Part shown: positions 7,702 to 15,756 of the stretch, piece by piece
How positions within the stretch are numbered: the stretch's first letter is position 1
Layout of the letters: each line of letters starts with the position of its first letter
Assembly: GCF_030124325.1 (NCBI RefSeq)
Contig: NZ_JASKLR010000011.1
Location: forward strand, 1 to 64,000
Source: Sinorhizobium sp. 8-89
GTDB lineage: Bacteria; Pseudomonadota; Alphaproteobacteria; Rhizobiales; Rhizobiaceae
Length of the DNA: 64,000 nt
Direction: 5' to 3'
Made by a program: the position numbers and the translations under genes
The notes under the pieces: model-generated
What the model saw: the letters and a program-made list of their open reading frames with translations, nothing else
What the model was told of the DNA's origin: nothing
Database searches by the model: none

Positions 7702-9027
7702 TCAGGGGTGTATGGCAATTTCTGCGGAAAGGCCGCCGCCGTCGCGGTTGCGCAAGGTGAGTGAGGCGCCGATCGCCGTCGCGAGTTGTTGGGCGATGGC
7801 AAGACCAAGACCGGTTCCGCCCGTATCCCGGTTGCGGGATTGCTCCAATCGATAGAAGGGCTTCAGGACTGCTTCCAGCTGATTTTCCGGAATACCGGGG
7901 CCGCGGTCGAGTACCTTGATGACCACGGTTTCATCGGCGAGGCGTTGCATCTCTATTTCGGCGCTGCCGCCGAATTTGAGCGCATTGTCGATCAGGTTGG
8001 TGAGAATCCGTCTGAGTGCGTGTGGGCGGGTCAAGATCGTGCCGCCCGTCACTTCGGTGATCGTGACCGCCTTGCCGGTATCCTGGTAATCATAGGCCAA
8101 GCTTTCGGTGAATGAGGCCAGATCGATGCGGGAGGCCTTTTCGACCTTGCCATGGGCACTCTTTGCATAGTCGACACCTTCCTTGACGAGGCGCTCTATT
8201 TCGCCAAGGTCCTGGATCAGCTTGTCCCTCTCGATGAAGTCCTCCGCCATTTCCGTCCGCAGCTTCATGCGCGTGATCGGCGTTTGCAGGTCATGTGAGA
8301 TTGCAGCGAGGATCTGCACGCGTTCTTCGAGATACTGCGCGATGCGATCCCGCATCGCATTGAAGGCCGTTGCCGCATAGGCGACCTCACTCGGTCCCGC
8401 TTCGCTGAGCCGGGGCGTCTGCCTGTTTGGGTCGAGCGTGTCTGCGGCCGTCGCGAGATTGACGAGAGGGCGGATTGCCTGACGCACGGCAAACCAGCAG
8501 CACAACACCAGGAGCCCAAGCTGCACGACGAGCACATAAGGCAGCCAGTCTGCCAGGGGCATTACGCCTCTCGGCTTGACGTCTATTGTCAGCGGTGCGC
8601 CGTCGCTCAAGCGCAGATGCGCCTGCAGCCGCCTGCTTTCACCGGGAATGGATTCCACTTCGATCGGATAGCGCGCGCCGATCGTCGCCTGAATCTTGGA
8701 AGCAATCTCGGCGCTGCGTGCGTCGAGCGCGGGATCGCCCGGCATGCCTTGCCCGAGAATGAAACTGTAGCTCCCGCGATCGAGCCGATCCAGCCAGTCG
8801 GCACGTTCGGCAGCGGGCAGCCGGTCGAGAATGGCGATCGACGTGGCGACGTCGCTTTCAAGCGTATTGAACATCACCGACCTGGCGGCCATGTAGCGCT
8901 CGAAAAACAGCACGGTGAACGACATGGCATGCGCGAGCGCCAGTCCGGCAAGGAGAATGACGAACAACCGCACCCTGAGAGTGCGTGGCCATAGGCGAAA
9001 TCCATTGAGAACGGCGCGCGCCACCAT
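7702..9027 (-). CDS. Two-component sensor histidine kinase
   Basis: 441 residues starting at the ATG that overlaps the response-regulator stop by one base. Order: transmembrane helix about 15-37, periplasmic sensor region, second transmembrane helix about 155-180, HAMP, dimerisation box AISHDLQTPITRMK (phospho-His near 244), then the ATPase core with N box NLIDNALKFG, G1 box DRGPGIP and G2 box GTGLGLAI. The periplasmic loop is about 110 residues. It is co-transcribed with the OmpR-type regulator at 9027-9764; an upstream extension of the frame lies inside that gene and is rejected. The signal is unknown. Confidence 0.93.
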   Translation of the reverse strand: MVARAVLNGFRLWPRTLRVRLFVILLAGLALAHAMSFTVLFFERYMAARSVMFNTLESDVATSIAILDRLPAAERADWLDRLDRGSYSFILGQGMPGDPALDARSAEIASKIQATIGARYPIEVESIPGESRRLQAHLRLSDGAPLTIDVKPRGVMPLADWLPYVLVVQLGLLVLCCWFAVRQAIRPLVNLATAADTLDPNRQTPRLSEAGPSEVAYAATAFNAMRDRIAQYLEERVQILAAISHDLQTPITRMKLRTEMAEDFIERDKLIQDLGEIERLVKEGVDYAKSAHGKVEKASRIDLASFTESLAYDYQDTGKAVTITEVTGGTILTRPHALRRILTNLIDNALKFGGSAEIEMQRLADETVVIKVLDRGPGIPENQLEAVLKPFYRLEQSRNRDTGGTGLGLAIAQQLATAIGASLTLRNRDGGGLSAEIAIHP

Positions 9028-9764
9028 CAGCGGGCCTCGACGATCTCGACCGGCATGGAAAAGACATAGCCTTCGCTGCGGACGGTCTTGATGTAAGTCG
9101 GCTCCCTCGCATCGTCGCCAAGCCGCTGGCGAACCCGGCTGACCAGGAGATCGATCGACCGGTCGAAGAGTTCGGCCTCGCGCCCCTGGGTAAGATTGAG
9201 CAGCTGATCGCGGTTGAGTACGCGCTGTGGGTGGTCGATGAAGACGCGCAGAAGGCGGTATTCGGCGCCGCTGAGCGCAATCACCGTGCCATCGGAATCG
9301 ACGAGATGCCTTGCCGTCGTGTCCAGTCTCCATTTGCCGAAGCGCAGCAACTGGCCGGCCTCGGAGACCTGCAGGTTCGGAGGCAGCATCCGCGTGCGCC
9401 GCAGGACCGCCTTGATGCGCGCCAGCAGCTCGCGTGCCGAAAAAGGCTTGGCGAGATAGTCGTCAGCGCCCATTTCGAGACCGAGAATGCGATCCATCTC
9501 GTCGGTGCGCGCAGTCAGCATGACGATGGGCGTCGCTTTGTGCCTGCCCGCGCGCAGCTCGCGGCTGAGCACGAGGCCGTCATCTCCCGGCATCATCACG
9601 TCGAGGATGACGAGATCGACGGTATTCGCATCGAGAAATGCGCGCATATGCCGGCCGTCGGCGACCGCGGTGACGCGCAGGCCGTTCTTCTTCAGGTAAC
9701 TCGAGACAAGCTCTCTGATTTCGCGATCGTCATCGACGATCAGAATATGGTCGATGTGCTCCAT
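9027..9764 (-). CDS. OmpR/PhoB-family response regulator
   Basis: 245 residues. The receiver domain has the acidic pocket DDD near 11-13, phospho-acceptor Asp55 in VILDVMMPG, conserved Thr in MLTART and Lys in LAKPFSA. The C-terminal winged helix (about 145-235) includes LSGAEYRLLRVFIDHP and RQRLGDDAREPTYIKTVR. It is paired with the kinase encoded immediately downstream, with a one-base overlap. Targets cannot be read from the sequence. Confidence 0.95.
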   Translation of the reverse strand: MEHIDHILIVDDDREIRELVSSYLKKNGLRVTAVADGRHMRAFLDANTVDLVILDVMMPGDDGLVLSRELRAGRHKATPIVMLTARTDEMDRILGLEMGADDYLAKPFSARELLARIKAVLRRTRMLPPNLQVSEAGQLLRFGKWRLDTTARHLVDSDGTVIALSGAEYRLLRVFIDHPQRVLNRDQLLNLTQGREAELFDRSIDLLVSRVRQRLGDDAREPTYIKTVRSEGYVFSMPVEIVEAR

Positions 9765-9790
9765 TGCACGATGTTCCTAATTGCCAACTC

Positions 9791-10048
9791 TTAGTGACCT
9801 TCCCGATGTATCCTTTGTGTGTTCACATCCTCGCAGGTCTGCGTCTTAATGTAACGCGCGGCCGTCGGATACATTCCGATACAATATCCGTTCGCCTTAC
9901 AAGCGTTGTAATCCTTCGCCGCGCTTCCAGCTTTGTCGGTCGGGTGGCTAAGGGAGCCCATCTCGGCGGTTTCTGCCCGGGAGGGACCTTGCTGAAGATC
10001 GCTAGCCTTGTTTGCAATAAGAAAGTCCGCCGCGCATGCGCTCAGCAT
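9791..10048 (-). CDS. Possible small Cys-containing protein
   Basis: Open frame of 85 residues from an ATG at 10048; a TTG start at 10088-10090 would add 14. The distal part contains ACKANGYCIGMYPTAARY followed by a third Cys, a spacing that could belong to a small exported protein, but I recognise no family and see no good ribosome site. It fills the 335-base gap between the response regulator and LacI genes on their strand. Treat it as a weak prediction. Confidence 0.3.
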   Translation of the reverse strand: MLSACAADFLIANKASDLQQGPSRAETAEMGSLSHPTDKAGSAAKDYNACKANGYCIGMYPTAARYIKTQTCEDVNTQRIHREGH

Positions 10049-10099
10049 GTCGGCCAAAACCACGTGACCGCATTGGAGTGTTTGAGCCAACCTCCGTTC

Positions 10100-11119
10100 T
10101 CACCCCGTCTGCTCGACGATCGGCGGGATCTGGATCAATTTCAGCTCGGATGCGCCGGAGTCGATGATCTCGAAGACCGCGTCGAGCATTCTCGGCACGT
10201 CCTGACGAACCATTTCGATGTGGTCTCCGAGCATCGCCACAAAGGGGTCCCAGTCGAAGCAGCCGAGCAGAGGCATGCGATCGGCATAGTGGCCGGAGCG
10301 ACGAATCCATCGCATGACGCCTTCAAGCGAAATGGTCGAGTTGACAAACATGCCCCGCGGCAGTGGTCCGACCTTGTCGGCGAGCGACTTCATTGCGTTC
10401 TCGGCCTTTTCGGGTGCATAGCCGCAGGTAAGCACGAGCGCCTCGTCGACCTCCACCCCCGCCTCGGCGTGGGCGGCACGAAACCCCCTCACGCGTTCCG
10501 ATGTGTTGTGGTCGGTTCCGCGTCCGCCGACGAAGAGCAGCGGTGTCTTTTCGCCGAACTCCCGCTCGGAGTTGGCGAGCACGCGCCGCGTAAGCTCGAG
10601 CGCGCCGCCGAAGTTGTCAGAGATGACCGAGGGGACACGCGAACCCGGCAGGTCGAGGTTCACGGTTCGAACGCCGGCGGCGGAACAAATGTCCGCGATG
10701 CGATCCGGATCGGTCGCGCCGGTCGCGATCAGGCAGTCCACCTGATACGAGAGCATTGCACGTGCGGCCTCGATCTCCAGTGCGGGGTCGCGGCGTGTGC
10801 AGGTGATGATCGGGAAGAGCCCTCTCTCGCGCGCTCTCGTCTCGAACTGTTCGACGATCGAGCCGAAATAGCGGTTGTCGTACTTCGGGACGAGCATGCC
10901 GATGATCTTCGATCGCTCGCGGCGCAGCACGCTTGCCTGCATGTTCAAGGCATAACCCTGTTCCTCGGCAAGGCGGGTGATCTTCTCCGCCAGCTGGCTG
11001 CTGATGCGGCGCTTTTTCCAGTTTCCGCTCAGCACGGCACTCACCGCACTCGCCGACGTCCCGGCCAATTCGGCCAGATCGTAGATCGTTGTCCTTTTCG
11101 TCTGAGTTCCGCGCTTCAC
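10100..11119 (-). CDS. LacI-family regulator of the ribitol locus
   Basis: 339 residues. The N-terminal HTH reads TIYDLAELAGTSASAVSAVL, with the hinge near ASVLRRERSKIIG, followed by a sugar-binding periplasmic-like domain. It is divergent from the sugar ABC transporter operon starting at 11433, the classical arrangement of a local LacI repressor. An inverted repeat at 11180-11217 in between is a candidate operator. The HTH-hinge region carries an insertion (SGNWKKRRISSQLAEKI), also seen in some rhizobial LacI proteins. The likely effector is ribitol or its catabolite, inferred from the operon only. Confidence 0.9.
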   Translation of the reverse strand: MKRGTQTKRTTIYDLAELAGTSASAVSAVLSGNWKKRRISSQLAEKITRLAEEQGYALNMQASVLRRERSKIIGMLVPKYDNRYFGSIVEQFETRARERGLFPIITCTRRDPALEIEAARAMLSYQVDCLIATGATDPDRIADICSAAGVRTVNLDLPGSRVPSVISDNFGGALELTRRVLANSEREFGEKTPLLFVGGRGTDHNTSERVRGFRAAHAEAGVEVDEALVLTCGYAPEKAENAMKSLADKVGPLPRGMFVNSTISLEGVMRWIRRSGHYADRMPLLGCFDWDPFVAMLGDHIEMVRQDVPRMLDAVFEIIDSGASELKLIQIPPIVEQTG

Positions 11120-11179
11120 GAATTTTGATCTCCACTTTCGTGCGTCACCTTGACATCAATAGAGTAAAGTGGCAATTCT

Positions 11180-11217
11180 GCTTCATCGATTGAGCAAGCG
11201 AGCGCAATCGATGAAGC
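11180..11217. promoter_or_regulatory. Inverted repeat, candidate LacI operator
   Basis: Arms GCTTCATCGATTG (11180-11192) and CAATCGATGAAGC (11205-11217) are perfect inverse complements across a 12-base spacer. Each arm holds an ATCGAT core; the two cores are centred 22 bp apart, about two helical turns. It lies between the divergent lacI-type gene and the transporter operon. TTGACA at 11150-11155 could be a -35 for the operon, but no good -10 was found. Confidence 0.6.
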
Positions 11218-11432
11218 TACCAGTTCAGCAAAAGCTGTCCCGGGGAGGAGTCTGACAGGAATCAATAAGCCCAGCGCTACAGTGCCTGCTGCAGCGAGCG
11301 ACTGGCCGCGCCCTGATTGGCCTAAAGAAGTCGCGGCGGAATTTGTCGCCGAAAGACTTCGCGATATCGTGGGGGTGTCGCCCTTCAAAAGCTTCAGAAC
11401 GCCGGCGCAAAAATCAACCGTGGAGGAAACTT

Positions 11433-12479
11433 ATGAAGACGATTTGTTACTTGCTTGCCTCGACCGGCCTTGCCGTGTCGCTCAACAGCGCGGCCGTCGC
11501 GCAGGACGCGGCCACCGTGGCCTTCCTGATGCCAGACCAGGCCTCTACCCGCTACGAAGAGCACGACTATCCTGGCTTCAAGGCGGAGATGGAGAAGCTC
11601 TGCCCGAGCTGCACCGTCATCTACCAGAATGCCAATGCGGACGTGGCGCTTCAGCAGCAGCAGTTTAACTCCGTGATCGCCCAGGGCGCCAAGGTCGTCG
11701 TGCTCGATCCGGTCGATTCTGCCGCGGCCGCAGCGCTCGTCGAAATAGCCCATTCCCAGGACGTCAAGGTGATCGCCTATGACCGTCCGATCCCGGATAC
11801 GCCGGCGGACTACTACGTTTCGTTCGACAATGAAGGCATTGGCCGCGCGATCGCGCAGTCGCTGGTCGATCATCTGAAGGCTACCGGCGTGGCCGAAGGT
11901 TCCGGCGTGCTGCAGATCAATGGTTCGCCGACTGACGCGGCAGCCGGTCTCATTCGCGACGGTATCGACTCTGCCCTCGACGCATCTGGCTACAAGACGC
12001 TCGCCGAATTCGACACGCCCGACTGGGCGCCGCCGAAGGCGCAGGAATGGGCAGCAGGCCAGATCACCCGTTTCGGCGACCAGATCAAGGGGATCGTTGC
12101 CGCCAACGATGGAACGGGCGGCGGTGCAATCGCGGCGCTCAAGGCAGCGGGCGTCAAGCCTGTTCCGCCCGTGACCGGCAACGATGCGACGATCGCGGCA
12201 TTGCAGCTGATCATCTCCGGTGACCAATACAACACGATTTCGAAGCCTTCCGAGATCGTAGCGGCGGCTGCGGCCAATGTCGCGGTGCAGCTGATCAAGG
12301 GCGAAACGCCTGAGGCGACGCACAAGCTCTACGAAACGCCCTCACAGCTCTTCACCCCGGCGGTGGTCACGGCCGAGAACATCAAGGCCGAGATCTTCGA
12401 CAAGAAGATCAACACGCCGGAAGAGATCTGCACCGGCGAATATGCTGAAGGTTGCCGCAAACTCGGCATCATCAACTAA
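11433..12479 (+). CDS. Sugar ABC transporter substrate-binding protein, XylF-like
   Basis: 348 residues with signal peptide MKTICYLLASTGLAVSLN, cleaved near AVAQD. The mature part is a type I periplasmic binding protein of the XylF/ribose class (DATVAFLMPDQASTRYEEHD-like start, VIYQNANADVALQQQQ, then VVVLDPVDS). The start ATG follows a GGAGGA site at good spacing. The ligand is inferred to be ribitol or another pentitol from the dehydrogenase and kinase downstream. It is first in the operon and separated from the ATPase gene by mosaic repeats, a common arrangement for the abundant binding protein. Confidence 0.92.
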   Translation: MKTICYLLASTGLAVSLNSAAVAQDAATVAFLMPDQASTRYEEHDYPGFKAEMEKLCPSCTVIYQNANADVALQQQQFNSVIAQGAKVVVLDPVDSAAAAALVEIAHSQDVKVIAYDRPIPDTPADYYVSFDNEGIGRAIAQSLVDHLKATGVAEGSGVLQINGSPTDAAAGLIRDGIDSALDASGYKTLAEFDTPDWAPPKAQEWAAGQITRFGDQIKGIVAANDGTGGGAIAALKAAGVKPVPPVTGNDATIAALQLIISGDQYNTISKPSEIVAAAAANVAVQLIKGETPEATHKLYETPSQLFTPAVVTAENIKAEIFDKKINTPEEICTGEYAEGCRKLGIIN

Positions 12480-12531
12480 GCTCCGACTGCCGCTGTGTTC
12501 GGCCGCATGACCGCGGCCGAGCACCTCTCCC

Positions 12532-12644
12532 GATCACGATGATTGTGGGTCGGATCGGCCCGAAATCGTGAAAGTAATCGATTCTGGTAAGTTAGGGCCG
12601 GATGCCGGCGAAAACCGCCACCAGGTTTCCGTGATCCCGCTCTA
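12532..12644 (+). repeat. Intergenic mosaic repeat, type 1
   Basis: Matches the element at 15577-15690 over about 110 bases: shared blocks are ATCACGATGATT, CGATTC, AAGTTAG, the GCGGAAAACCGC-like core and the end ATCCCGCTCT. Both copies contain two palindromes and sit inside the ribitol operon. The layout resembles rhizobial RIME-type elements. Confidence 0.75.
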
Positions 12645-12722
12645 TAGCGCCGCGCGTCTGATCAGACACGTAAGGGTCGCTGTAAAACTGTGAGTTTCTG
12701 CATGATTCTGTCCATGCAGTGG
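12643..12722 (-). repeat. Intergenic palindromic repeat, type 2 (inverted, degenerate)
   Basis: Read on the minus strand this is a divergent copy of the element at 32712-32814, with the blocks TACAGCG-CCTTACG-GTCTGATC-GACGCGCGGCGCT recognisable. It is fused directly to the type 1 repeat, a mosaic. It also encodes the spurious upstream extension of the next reading frame. Confidence 0.65.
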
Positions 12723-12740
12723 TCGAAAGGTCAAAAGGCG

Positions 12741-13562
12741 ATGACACGCGATATCCAGAGTGCTCCCGCAAAGGGTGAGCCTGTGCTGCGTCTTCGCGGC
12801 ATATCCAAGAATTTCGGAGCCGTTTCCGCTCTCACCGACATCGAACTCGACGTCAATGCCGGCGAAGTCGTCGCGTTGGTCGGAGACAACGGCGCCGGCA
12901 AGTCGACGCTCGTCAAGGTTCTCGCCGGAGTGCACCAACCATCCTCGGGCACGATCGAGTTCTGCGGCGAAGGTGTGACGCTCGATAATCCCGGAAAGGC
13001 ACTCGACCTGGGTATTGCGACCGTCTTCCAGGATCTGGCGCTGTGCGAAAATCTCGACGTCGTCGCAAATCTGTTCCTCGGCCAGGAGATGTCGCCCTGG
13101 CACCTGGATGAAGTTGCGATGGAAGTCCGAGCATGGACGCTTCTGCGGGAACTGGCCGCCCGCATCCCATCCGTTCGGGAGCCGATAGCGTCGCTTTCCG
13201 GCGGCCAGCGTCAGACGGTCGCGATCGCGCGTTCGCTGCTGCTGAACCCGAAGGTCATCATGCTCGATGAGCCGACCGCGGCGCTCGGCGTCGCCCAGAC
13301 CGCAGAAGTCCTCAACCTGATCGAGCGCGTCCGTGATCGCGGGCTCGGCGTCATCATCATCAGTCACAACATGGAAGACGTGCGCGCGGTGGCGGATCGA
13401 ATCGTCGTGCTTCGGCTTGGACGGAACAACGGCGTCTTCTCGCCGGATGCGTCCAACCACGAACTCGTCGCTGCAATCACCGGTGCGACGGAGAACGCCG
13501 TCTCGCGCCGTCTCGACCGCAAGGCCGGTCTCGCCAACGAGCAGAGCGGAGGAGCCGCATGA
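12741..13562 (+). CDS. Sugar ABC transporter ATP-binding protein
   Basis: 273 residues: a single nucleotide-binding domain, unlike the double-domain ATPases usual in ribose/xylose systems but like FrcA-type rhizobial ones. Walker A is GDNGAGKST, signature SLSGGQRQ, Walker B VIMLDEPTA, H-loop ISHNMED. The start is taken at 12741, because the in-frame ATG at 12690 lies within an inverted palindromic repeat. The stop overlaps the permease ATG by four bases. Confidence 0.92.
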   Translation: MTRDIQSAPAKGEPVLRLRGISKNFGAVSALTDIELDVNAGEVVALVGDNGAGKSTLVKVLAGVHQPSSGTIEFCGEGVTLDNPGKALDLGIATVFQDLALCENLDVVANLFLGQEMSPWHLDEVAMEVRAWTLLRELAARIPSVREPIASLSGGQRQTVAIARSLLLNPKVIMLDEPTAALGVAQTAEVLNLIERVRDRGLGVIIISHNMEDVRAVADRIVVLRLGRNNGVFSPDASNHELVAAITGATENAVSRRLDRKAGLANEQSGGAA

Positions 13563-14821
13563 GCCAGAACCCCTCGAACCAGGCCGTCCAGGGCCAGCAG
13601 AGGCTTGATCGCAGCGATGAACGCGTGCGCCACGACGAGGGAATCCTCGACATGGTATGGGGGTTCATTGACCGTGTCCGGTCCGGCGATCTCGGCATGC
13701 TGCCGGTGGCGGTCGGTCTCATCGTAATATCGATCATCTTCTCGGCCCTCAATCCGGTCTTCCTCGCGCCAAACAACCTTGTAAACCTGCTCTTCGATTG
13801 CGCAACCGTGGGCGTGATCTCGCTCGGCATCATCTGCGTGCTGGTGCTGGGCGAAATCGACCTTTCGGTGGGCTCGATGAGCGGACTGGCCTCGGCGATG
13901 GTCGGTGTGTTGTGGGTGAATTCCGGTTGGCCGATTGCTGCGGCGATATTTGTTGCACTGATGGTCGGTGCCGCAGTCGGGCTGCTCTACGCCACGCTCT
14001 ACAACCGCCTCGGAATGCCGAGCTTCATTGCCACGCTCGCCGGTCTTCTCGCGCTTCTCGGCATGCAGCTCTACATCCTCGGGCCGACTGGTTCGATCAA
14101 CCTGCCCTATGCTTCCTCGCTCGTCCGGTTCGGACAGATAATGATCATGCCGGACTGGCTCTCCCACCTGCTGGCGCTGGCGCCGGGCCTGGTAATGATC
14201 GGCAAGGGCATGCGGACGATGCGCCAGCGGCAGGCGGCGAACCTCTCCTCCCAGCCGCTCGGCGCGCTGATCATCAAGGCGCTGGTGCTCACGGTTCTCC
14301 TCGAAGTGGCTGTCTTCTACCTCAATCTCGGCCGCGGCGTGCCGTGGATGTTCGGGCTCTTCGTCGCCCTCGCGGTGATCCTCAACTACGCGCTGACGCG
14401 CACGAAGTGGGGCCGCTCGATGTTCGCGGTCGGTGGTAACCGGGAGGCCGCGCGGCGGTCGGGCATCAACGTGCGCCGGATCTACATGAGCGCCTTCGTG
14501 CTCTGCTCCACGCTCGCCACGCTCGGCGGCATCCTGTCGGCGTCGCGCCTTGCCTCATCGAGCCAGCAGGCCGGCACGGGTGACGTCAATCTCAACGCGA
14601 TCGCGGCGGCCGTCATCGGCGGCACCAGCCTCTTCGGTGGGCGTGGCAGCGCCTATTCGGCTCTGCTCGGCATCATCGTCATCCAGGCGATCTCGAACGG
14701 TCTGACGCTGCTCAATCTGAGCTCGTCGCTCCGCTATATGATCACAGGCGGCGTTCTGGCAATCGCTGTCATCGTCGACTCGTTGGCCCGTCGTTCCCGT
14801 GTCAGCCACGGACGCGCGTAA
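13559..14821 (+). CDS. Sugar ABC transporter permease, XylH-like
   Basis: 420 residues with about ten to twelve hydrophobic segments from residue 45 on, preceded by a hydrophilic N-terminal 40. The conserved loop GEIDLSVGSMSGL and the C-terminal AAVIGGTSLFGGRGS are signatures of the ribose/xylose-type permeases. Length and the extra mid-protein segments fit the XylH subgroup. It is translationally coupled to the ATPase gene by an ATGA overlap. Confidence 0.93.
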   Translation: MSQNPSNQAVQGQQRLDRSDERVRHDEGILDMVWGFIDRVRSGDLGMLPVAVGLIVISIIFSALNPVFLAPNNLVNLLFDCATVGVISLGIICVLVLGEIDLSVGSMSGLASAMVGVLWVNSGWPIAAAIFVALMVGAAVGLLYATLYNRLGMPSFIATLAGLLALLGMQLYILGPTGSINLPYASSLVRFGQIMIMPDWLSHLLALAPGLVMIGKGMRTMRQRQAANLSSQPLGALIIKALVLTVLLEVAVFYLNLGRGVPWMFGLFVALAVILNYALTRTKWGRSMFAVGGNREAARRSGINVRRIYMSAFVLCSTLATLGGILSASRLASSSQQAGTGDVNLNAIAAAVIGGTSLFGGRGSAYSALLGIIVIQAISNGLTLLNLSSSLRYMITGGVLAIAVIVDSLARRSRVSHGRA

Positions 14822-14848
14822 CCCAACCTCTCGTTATGGAGTTTTAAT

Positions 14849-15577
14849 ATGGCTGACCTCATGAAAGGCAAGGTTGCCGCCATCACCGGCGCAGCATCGG
14901 GGATCGGACTGGAATGCGCCCGCACGCTGCTTGCGGAAGGGGCGAAGGTCGTTCTCGTGGATCGTGCGCGGGACAAGCTGGAACAGCTCTGTGCCGAGCT
15001 CGGCGAAAACGCCCTGCCGCTGGTCGTCGACCTTCTGAAGCCCGCCGAAGTCTCCGGCATGCTTCCGAGAATCCTCGATCTCGCCGGGAAGCTGGATGTC
15101 TTCCACGCGAATGCCGGCGCCTATATCGGCGGTCCGGTGGCCGAGGGCGACCCGGATGCCTGGGACCGGATGCTCAACCTCAACATCAATGCGGCATTCC
15201 GCTCCGTGCATGCGGTGCTGCCCTACATGATCGAGCAGAAATCCGGCGACATCCTCTTCACCAGTTCGATTGCGGGTGTCGTCCCTGTCGTCTGGGAGCC
15301 GATCTACACGGCATCGAAATTCGCCGTGCAGGCTTTCGTGCACAGCACTCGTCGACAGGTGGCGCCGCATGGTGTGCGCGTCGGCGCCGTGTTGCCCGGG
15401 CCCGTGGTGACGGCGCTGCTCGACGACTGGCCCAAGGCGAAAATGGAAGAAGCGCTTGCCAATGGCAGCCTCATGCAGCCGAAGGAAGTGGCGGATGCGG
15501 TACTCTTTATGTTGACGCGTCCGCGCAACGTTACGATCCGCGATCTGGTGATCCTGCCTAACAGCGTCGATCTCTAG
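14849..15577 (+). CDS. rbtD: Ribitol 2-dehydrogenase (SDR)
   Basis: 242 residues. The cofactor motif is [16 protein letters not shown], and the active site has Ser near 140, Tyr153 and Lys157 in YTASK. Long stretches ([31 protein letters not shown], the C-terminus VILPNSVDL) match what I recall of Klebsiella RbtD, so the assignment is specific. It oxidises ribitol to D-ribulose with NAD in the cytoplasm. It follows the permease by 27 bases and precedes a sugar kinase gene that would phosphorylate the product. The stop codon overlaps the first base of a mosaic repeat. Confidence 0.93.
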   Translation: MADLMKGKVAAITGAASGIGLECARTLLAEGAKVVLVDRARDKLEQLCAELGENALPLVVDLLKPAEVSGMLPRILDLAGKLDVFHANAGAYIGGPVAEGDPDAWDRMLNLNINAAFRSVHAVLPYMIEQKSGDILFTSSIAGVVPVVWEPIYTASKFAVQAFVHSTRRQVAPHGVRVGAVLPGPVVTALLDDWPKAKMEEALANGSLMQPKEVADAVLFMLTRPRNVTIRDLVILPNSVDL

Positions 15578-15690
15578 ATCACGATGATTTTGGATCGAAT
15601 CGACCCAAAAATCATAAACGTGATCGATTCAAAGAAGTTAGAGCGGGATGCGGGCGGAAAACCGCGCACACTTTTCCTCATCCCGCTCTG
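15577..15690 (+). repeat. Intergenic mosaic repeat, type 1
   Basis: Second copy of the element at 12532-12644, with the same block order and a GCGGGATGCGGGCGGAAAAC core pairing with the distal ATCCCGCTCT. It separates the dehydrogenase and kinase genes and would form stable hairpins in the operon mRNA. Confidence 0.75.
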
Positions 15691-15756
15691 ATTGCCTCCG
15701 GCGGCGCGAGACTGCGGCCTCCGCCGATCCATGTTCCAGATTGCAGGCGGTAGACC

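Noticed and set aside
9764-11128. 454-codon plus-strand ORF opposite the LacI gene
   Set aside because: Antisense shadow; the minus-strand frame encodes an unmistakable LacI protein.
12690-12740. Longer N-terminus for the sugar ABC ATPase
   Set aside because: The bases are part of an inverted palindromic repeat; the start at 12741 fits family length.
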